Assembly: GCA_026874595.1 (NCBI GenBank)
Contig: CM049311.1
Span: 37,842,676-37,906,675, forward strand
Direction of reading: 5' to 3'
Source: Sipunculus nudus
Lineage: Eukaryota; Annelida; Sipuncula; Golfingiida; Sipunculidae
DNA length: 64,000 nt
The notes under the pieces were generated by a model. That model was given only the letters and a program-made list of their open reading frames with translations, searched no databases and was not told where the DNA came from. This document shows positions 57,191 through 64,000 of the stretch, in pieces. Numbering within the stretch: the first letter of the stretch is position 1; each line of letters begins with the position of its first letter. The translations under genes were made by a program, and so were the position numbers.

Positions 57191-57244
<54 letters not shown>

Positions 57245-57378
57245 ACGGAACCTAATATAAACAGATCATGTATGCGTGATGAACACAAATTTTGTAATGG
57301 AGATAAAAAAAATCAGATTCTGTAACACTAGGCAGCGTGTAATGTCTAGGGGAATGAATAAAGAAGGTAGTGTTTTTT
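55850..57378. other. Intergenic region
   Basis: A CpG-richer stretch at 55875-56060 has open frames on both strands that I do not recognise. The rest is AT-rich, with a tandem-family piece at 56915-57175 and an AT microsatellite at 57193-57241. Confidence 0.45.
56915..57175. repeat. Tandem family F, diverged piece
   Basis: GGTCCCTATGGGACCGTGAGC, ATTTCAGACCCATCAGAATTC and CAGCAA-GGTCACGGAGTTCC resemble units at 58230-58720. Confidence 0.5.
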
Positions 57379-58047
57379 TGTTAACACATAACTATAATTT
57401 ATTCTTGAAACAACCCTAACGTTAGAGTACATTAGCCTAAATCAATACAGTTAAACAGTAAAATAGCGGTATAACAACAAATCAATACAATCACACAGTA
57501 AAATAAACAATGTGCACAGTACCTGGATACCACCACCGTCACAACGACAAGTTCTTTAAATGTATACTCTCCGAGAATAACAGTCCCATGAAAACCTCTT
57601 GTAACAATCCAGAAAGTAAACTGAAGTCCAAACAAGACCCGTCACAAAATCCAGGAGAAAGTTTGAAGAAAATCTTTAATTGCCTCACTCAACGGATAAG
57701 ATCCCAGAAACGGACACACACGCTTCTGCGTCCACTGGAATCTTCTCTTCTCTCTCTCTCGGCTGTAAAACACAGCACATTTATAAACCTTTTCATCCCA
57801 AGCCGACAAGCTTTTATTTCTCGAACATTCGAAGAATAATACATTATACACGGTAAACATGCGTTACAGGAATCATCTAGAAAAACATCGCTGTCTCTAC
57901 ACACCATGGTGTACATGTGAGCTCGCCCCAAGCTAGCATGACAACAAGAGTTCAACCAGTACGGATTAAACCGAGAATGTAACAAGCGGCCAGGCAAGAG
58001 CGCTACAACACGAGTTACGCCCGTGTCACACAAAAAAGGGCATTTGT

Positions 58048-58051
<4 letters not shown>
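57379..58051 (-). mobile_element. Probable solo LTR
   Basis: On the minus strand it starts TGTTACAAATGCCC and ends ATGTGTTAACA, giving TGTTA/TAACA inverse ends over 673 bp. A TATA box (TTTATAAATGTG, minus strand near 57790-57776) and an AATAAA polyadenylation signal near the 3' end (about 57404) sit in the order expected of an LTR. No primer-binding site or gag-pol follows. The right side runs into an AT microsatellite, so the target duplication cannot be read. The long frame on this strand is an LTR shadow. Confidence 0.5.

Positions 58052-58113
<62 letters not shown>
58052..58113. repeat. (AT)n microsatellite
   Basis: About 60 bp of alternating AT next to the LTR end. Comparable runs are at 46633-46686, 50022-50060, 54405-54462 and 57193-57241. 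Confidence 0.95.
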
Positions 58114-58117
<4 letters not shown>

Positions 58118-58229
58118 GAAGAAATTCTTTAAGAAAAAGGGGCACGTATTCACAACCACAGGTCTGAAATCGCGTCAGAATACTTTATTATCGTAAATTA
58201 TACATGTACCTTGACAAACCATATTTTAC

Positions 58230-58720
58230 GTTTATAGGGATTCAAGCGCCTGTGTCTGATGGTTGGTCCCTATATATGAAGATATCTGCTACCAAATTCT
58301 CAGCCTCTTAGAAATCAAATATAGACTTCATGAAGCGACCTTTTATTTTGGATGCATTATATCACGAATGATTTGAGCTATGCGGCAAAGTTTTATATGA
58401 TGTTTGATCCCCATGTGTGCTATCGAATTTCAAACCCGTCAGAAATCCTACATGGTCGTAAGGCATCGAAGCTCAAACAAAAAAAAAATCAAATATGGCC
58501 ACAAGGCAATGATCTCTTGTTTCCTTTCGTGTATAGAACCAGAAAAACCCGAAGAAAAGTTCCAGTCATCGCTGTGGAATTTTATATGGTGATTGATGTC
58601 TATGGGAGAATGTGCGGTATAAAATTTCAGACCCATACCAAATTTCAATATGACCGTCAAGCAGCAATGTTAGGTTTCCTTTAAACTCGCGACCAATTTC
58701 TCAAAAAGCGTCCACACAAA
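58230..58720. repeat. Tandem family F, unit about 190 bp
   Basis: Two clear units start near 58381 and 58570: TTTTATATG-TG-TTGAT, ATGTG-G-TAT, AATTTCA-ACCC and a CATGGTCG/ATGACCG end. A diverged unit lies near 58250 and another copy at 56915-57175. It probably belongs to a Helitron-like satellite family, but no ends were found. Confidence 0.5.
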
Positions 58721-59297
58721 TGTGCTCTTTCATAGTTAACTGTCAGTGACGGATCAAAAAGTTTGAGAACAAGGGGGGGGGGGGGTTCCAATACTGGATA
58801 AGCGATTGATAGGTATTAAGGAAAATAAGTAAACATATTTTTTTTATTTCGCCTAAAAGAATAAACTTCCCTCAGGGCCATAGTGTTTTCGTTAGGTTAA
58901 TTCCATGGGAGAGGGTATGGGAAGGGGTATCCCCTTCTCCCCTTCCAAAATTGAGAACTCTTTTAAAAACATATAAAAGAGTATATTTTCAGACACCTTT
59001 CACAAAAAATATGAGGATTTCCTGTTCCACAACAAAACATTCTCTTGTGTGTTAGTCCTCGGAGTTATGACCAAGCAGAATGTCATAACAAAAATACCAC
59101 CCTCTCAGTATAGTAATATTTGGGTGCTATCTTAATTAATGGAGCAAATAACAGAGATGTTCATTGATATCCTCATCTTAAGATTTAGAAAGTTATAAAC
59201 TGTGGATAACTTAATGATTTAAAAAATGACTATAGGGAATAATAAAAGATATCAGGAAAAATTAAAATTAATTATGAATAAATAGGAAAAGAAATAG
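58721..59297. other. Intergenic AT-rich DNA
   Basis: A poly-G run lies near 58771-58785. Nothing else was recognised. Confidence 0.5.
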
Positions 59298-60021
59298 ATA
59301 CAAGAGCACCGCAAACGTGCATAATACGTCCGTCTTATATCTTGTGACCTCTGAACTAATTAACATGTGTGAAATCTGCTGAGGAATTTCATTAAGGTGA
59401 GAAAATATCGGTAAATATGTATAATGAGTTCCATGAAAATCCACAGGATTTTTGTTAAGTCACCACGGTGCCTCCAAAGTGCGGTGACCTCTGACCTCAT
59501 TAAATATGCGTGGATTTTGCTGGAAATCGATCTTAGGCGAGATCTTTTATTGATTAACATTTTTGAAGAGTTTTATCAAAATCCTTCATAATCTTCGTAA
59601 GTTATCACGGCCACACTACAAAGTAGCCTAGCGACTTGTGACCTTATTAAATATGCGTAGACTTTGCCATTAATCGAACTCGGGCGAGATAATCTGCCCC
59701 GTTAAGTCGTCGCGGAGACACTAAACGTAAACTGGTGGGCGGACGGACAGACGGTGGGTATACCGGTGGGTATACCATAATACTCCTGATGGGCGTATGA
59801 ATTGGAGAGATGCTGCAGCTCAAGGGGGGGGGGGGGGGAGGGTCCCTATAAATCATTGCTACCTTTTTCCGATTTACACGCTTATGGCACCACATACCTT
59901 CATACACTACTTCATTTCCCCACTTCGAACACAACTTGTAGCGTCAGCTCTGCGCCATTCAAAACGACTGTGCTTCACAAGCGAATAAACACTGATCGCT
60001 TGTCGATTGCCCATAATCTAG
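59298..60021 (+). mobile_element. Helitron-like element, family D
   Basis: The right end has the hairpin ATCG-CTTGT-CGAT (59995-60007), a 10-nt spacer and CTAG (60018-60021), with T outside; it resembles the family B end. The left end is placed at TACAAGAGCACCGC with less certainty. The interior has three tandem units of about 152 bp with GTGACCT-TGA-CT-ATTAA, ATGCGTGGATTTTGCT and GGCGAGAT. The GGTGGCGCCACC core is absent from this family. A GGACGGACAGACGG stretch and a poly-G run (59824-59838) precede the end. Confidence 0.6.
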
Positions 60022-60984
60022 TTAACCTCAATCAAATAGTGAAAGGTATATATAAAGTTTAACCTTGGTGCTTTTATTTGCCTCCGTGAATTTTTCGTAA
60101 ACAGTTCTCAACATATATCTCAAAAACTTTTGTTGAGGTTTAGGATAACATCGAAGGAACAACTAACTAAATTTCGGAGGTAATCTGGATCACCGCCAAC
60201 GTTTTTCCATTCAAAGGCTTCCTTTCAATGAAACATAATAATTGTGAGCTCTCTCCGCATAATTTCCAAATGTATCTATATGCATTTGACAATAAAATAT
60301 TATTCTGTTCTTATTCTATTCTATTTCTGTTGTGACATACGGACATCTCGTCGTTTGGAGGGGGGGGGGGGGGGGAGGATAACATTCTCATCGGTAGGGA
60401 AAGATCAAAGAAAGCAAATTCAAGTATGAGAGCAGTATTATTAACTGTAAGGTTGTAGAAAATCATCTAGCAAGTGCACATATGTGACTGGAGTGACAAG
60501 GAATTTCTGTAAAGAAGAGGGTGGGTTCGATCCAGTGGAAGCTGGGCAGGTCTCTACGCAGTCTTTTAAACAATCCAATTGGAAATGAGTCGCTTACGTC
60601 CACTGAAGGGACGGGTTATTCAACTGTTTAGAGCGGTTTCAAGGGCAGATCCCTCCAGCTGAAACCAGACTGAAGAAACAAACCCAAGTATCGAACGCTT
60701 TAAAAGGGGAGGTTCACAAAAAATATGCGTATAATTTCTTTGGATGTTCTACGTGTGATTTTCCAATGGAACTAGAGGTTGGTTCCAGTGATCATGAGTT
60801 ACAGGAAATTGAAATTTCTTCAGCTTCGAGGTGTTGTTGGTCAAACCGCATACCTCCTGTGTGGGGAAATCGTTTGAGCAAGTATTGGAAGACCGAATAA
60901 GAAGGCGTTTATAAAACAGGATGTTCAAGCACACTGCGCAGAATCGGTTAAAGGTAGTGTGGAATGTAATGCGGTCCGTACACA

Positions 60985-61060
60985 TGTGAAATTTAAACAG
61001 GCGTTTCCTTGAAATTTTTTATTATTAAGTTTGACAGTTGAGACAAATAGTCCCGGCTGA
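60985..61060. repeat. Dispersed repeat copy (partner at 52180-52260)
   Basis: It shares ACAGGCGTTTCCTTGAAAT, AAGTTTGACAGTTG and GACAAATAGTCCCGGC with 52180-52260. Confidence 0.7.
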
Positions 61061-61127
61061 TGAAAGTCAATTATCTACACATGGGCATAAAAGTGGATTT
61101 TTTTCAGTATGTGACTAGAAATTTATG

Positions 61128-61156
61128 GGACCCTTAGGTCACGGCGCTCAGCTGGG
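61128..61156 (+). mobile_element. Family A left-end fragment
   Basis: GGGACCCTTAGGTCACGGCG followed by CTCAGCTGGG is a diverged family A left terminus without a tandem core. Confidence 0.4.
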
Positions 61157-62667
61157 TTTTTTTTTTAGCAAATGCAAAATATATTTATATCTATATACTG
61201 TTAATCATACATAATTACTATAGTGACCATTCACATACTTGAACTAAGACTAACAAACAGTAATAGAAAGTGCAAATATTTCTTAAATAAAAATACAAAT
61301 ATAAGACAAATTTAATAGATATTCGAGCGCGGATATCTTCTGTCCTCTGACGTCTTATGCAGCCAAAGTGACCCTGACATCACTGAGTGACTTTTGAGCG
61401 ACAATGTTAAATGGCTAGGCAAAAATAAAAAGGTACATTATATTAATTTCGACGAAAACGTAAGGGGTCGAACCGTACGTCTCCGATAGACCTATCCATA
61501 TAACGTTTAAGACTTTTCCTAGTCATACTTGTGAAGTTTGTTGGAAATTTTTACTACTGCGCAGTACAGATACAGAAATACTGATATTAATGGAAGTAAA
61601 CTTAAATAGGCAATCTTTCCATCACCGAGAGCTCTGGCGAAATGTGACGTGTTTTTGCGTGAATGACCATTTATTGGCGGCCTGTCCGGGTGCGCGTCCA
61701 GGTGTCGTCATGCATCATAACCCCTATGCTGTACACAGAGCTCAACGTGGAACCCTTCTGTGTTTTACCACATGCAAAGCACTGTCTATAAACCCACACC
61801 ATGTAGGTTATAATATTAACATTATCTCACATAAAAGTAGGCCTACATTTGATGACAATCATGTAATTTGGGCCATTAGTATAAATTATTGTACATTATT
61901 AGTACATATCGCACTATGTAATTCATGAGAACTGAACTGGAACCATTTAATAATACAATAAGGAAACAAGGCCTACAGGCCTAATGCGAACCTGTGCGAT
62001 GGGATATACACCAGGTATAATGCATCAATGCTGGAACGTTACTTTTCAAATAAATTTGTGACTTGTATATGATTTTTACGCAAACATCACTGCTGAAATA
62101 CAGGCATGGTTGCACACAACAAAAATATGATTGTAGGTGGCGCCACCAGTCTAGTATACGACAAAGCAATCCTATATATATATAAATATGCACAATTTCA
62201 ATCTGATATATCAAATCCCTCCAGTCAGGTGCACTGGGCTTACCAGGCTAAGGTGAGAAATGCAGTTGCCCCGAGTTAACCTGAACCAATTGCTTGCCCT
62301 AGCTATTGCACTGACCAGCACCTGGCTGCACTGAGTGAACTCTTGACCTGTTCCTGACTGCACTGAATGAACACTTCACCTGTTGCATAATCTGACACAG
62401 TTTGCAGTCTGCCAGAGCTATAAATAGATCCAGACTGACCTTTGGCCTGTTGCCAAACCTGAAATATTTGTCAGTCTGTCAAGCTATTAATAGATACAGA
62501 TTCAATCTTGGCCTTTAGGTAAATCTGTTTACACATACTGAAAGACTTTTGGCTACAATGTTTTTTTGTTTTTTTTTCATGCTGACATATCCATAAGATT
62601 TTTTTATCAAAATGTTTAGAATAAAAGATGTCCTTTCATTGTTAAAGGTCCAATAATTCTCTAACAA

Positions 62668-64000
62668 GTGACCCATGGGTCATGACACTCAGCTGACTGC
62701 GAAGAGATTCGCAAAAGGAAATTTTATCATCTGAATGGTAGTATATACCCATTCAACTGAAGCATCAAGCAGATTAACCGACAGGACAAGATTGTGTCTG
62801 TATTTATATATCTCAAAAATAGAGAAAAAATGCGTAAACTTTAAAAAAATACAGGTGGCTCCACCAGTCTGCAGAAACTAATAAAAACACTGAATGGTCA
62901 ATATCCATGCAAAGAATCATGGTGATCTCTGCATTAGTTTTTCAGATACTTCAGCTTTTGTATCAAACTTTCCATTATTCTGAGGGATACTTCGGAGTCC
63001 TATAGCTTGAAGGATATGGGTAACAGAGACCTAATTTCAGGTTTCCACTGACACTTTTCATGGGCCTCCTTGCATGACAAGAATGAAGACTCTAGGTCCA
63101 GTTGTTACAATTTGTGCCACGTTAACAGATGACTGCCTCCTTAAAGGTCTCAAAAATAGAGGAAAAATTTCGATAAATTGTATAAAATATAGGTGGCTCC
63201 ACCAGTCTGCAGAAACTGATGAAACACTCCAGAATCAATATCCATGCAAACAGTCATGGTGATCTCTGCATTAGTTGTTCAGATACTTCAGCTTTTGTAT
63301 CAAATTGTCCATTATTCTGAGGGATACTTCGGAGTCCTATAGCTTGAAGGATATGGGAAACAGAGACCTAATTTTAGGTTTCAACAGACACGTCTCATGG
63401 GCCTCCTTGCATTACAAGAATGAAGATTCTAGGTCCAGTTGTTACGATTTGTACCCTGTTGACAGATAACCACATCTTTAAAGGTCTCAAAAATGGAGAA
63501 AAAAAATTCGTAAATATTTGATAAAATATAGGTGGCGCACCCAGTCTGCAGAAACTGATGGAACACCTCATGATCATTATGTATGCCACAAATCGTGACC
63601 ATCCGTGTTGTAGTTATTGAGATAATGCAGTTTTTGTATCAAATTTTTTATTATTCTTGGGGGTATTCTGGAGCCATACAGCTCAAAGGATGTGGGTAAC
63701 AGAGACCTAATTTCAGGTTTCCATGGAGACTTTTCATGGGTCTCCCTTTGTGTCAAGAATGAAGATGCTAGGTCCAGTTGTTATGATTTGTGCCCGGTTA
63801 ACAGATGTTCATATCTTTAAAGGTATCATAAATAGAGAAAAAAAAATCGTTAAAAAACCCTAACAAATACAGGTGGTGCCACCAGTCTGCAGAAACTGAT
63901 GAAACACTCCATGATCAATATCCATGCAAATAATTATGGGGATCTCTGCATTAGTTGTTCAGATACTTCAGCTTTTGTATCAAATTGTCCATTAATCTGA
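62668..64000 (+). mobile_element. Helitron/HINE-like element, family A, cut by the window edge
   Basis: The left end holds the perfect palindrome TGACCCATGGGTCA (62669-62682) and then TGACACTCAGCTGACTG. Monomers follow with cores at 62854 (GGTGGCTCCACC), 63192 (same variant), 63531 (GGTGGCGCACCC) and 63872 (GGTGGTGCCACC), spaced 338-341 bp. The right end lies beyond 64000. Core palindromes here are more decayed than in the copy at 2621. Confidence 0.6.

Larger units (their letters stand above)
60022..62667. other. Intergenic region
   Basis: It contains a poly-G run (60359-60376), a dispersed repeat (60985-61060), a family A left-end fragment (61128-61156) and one isolated GGTGGCGCCACC (62136-62147). 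An open frame at 61590-61928 has no recognisable homology. No coding exon is supported. Confidence 0.45.

Noticed and set aside
60517-60540. B-box-like GGGTTCGATCCA as a tRNA gene
   Set aside because: No A box at the proper distance and no cloverleaf.

Overview
This window looks like nuclear DNA from an invertebrate animal, most likely a lophotrochozoan and plausibly a bivalve or other mollusc. It is AT-rich and dominated by introns, and its coding exons are short and far apart with GT-AG borders. It is packed with non-autonomous DNA transposons (Helitron-like, PIF/Harbinger, pogo/Tigger, MITEs), minisatellites and long AT microsatellites. No prokaryotic operon, CRISPR array, rRNA gene or credible functional tRNA gene was seen. 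The mollusc assignment is inference from genome style, not from a marker gene.

Two protein genes are well supported. On the minus strand, the first two coding exons of NudC lie at 5153-5227 and 609-686; the gene continues off the left edge. On the plus strand a four-exon gene runs from 11261 to 39642. Its exon phases fit exactly and give a 395-residue protein that I do not recognise, with a Ser/Pro-rich middle and a charged helical C-terminus. The two genes are head to head, about 6 kb apart. A weak two-exon candidate lies at 52086-53760.

Layout: 1-5230 is NudC, with a satellite-bearing Helitron-like element in intron 1. 5230-11260 is intergenic, with a tandem duplication, a MITE and a second copy of that element. 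11317-23507 is intron 1 of the plus-strand gene, holding a 1.5-kb inverted repeat with a tRNA-like segment at the start of its loop, a Helitron-like element and several minisatellites. 24329-36022 is intron 2, with a complete-ended Tigger element and another Helitron-like copy. 36168-39476 is intron 3, whose last 1.8 kb is a 23-bp minisatellite made of copies of the exon-4 splice acceptor. 39643-48480 is 3' UTR and intergenic DNA with a 647-bp foldback element. 48481-51984 is a nest of MITE-like and PIF/Harbinger elements carrying broken transposase exons. 53761-64000 holds three more Helitron-like elements, a probable solo LTR and another tandem family.

The two most unusual signals are these. 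First, the splice-acceptor minisatellite: about 77 tandem CAG|GTATGAG junctions end exactly at the real exon 4. Second, a perfect 12-bp palindrome, GGTGGCGCCACC, occurs 15 times. Fourteen copies lie once per repeat monomer in three Helitron-like families whose monomers otherwise differ in sequence and length.
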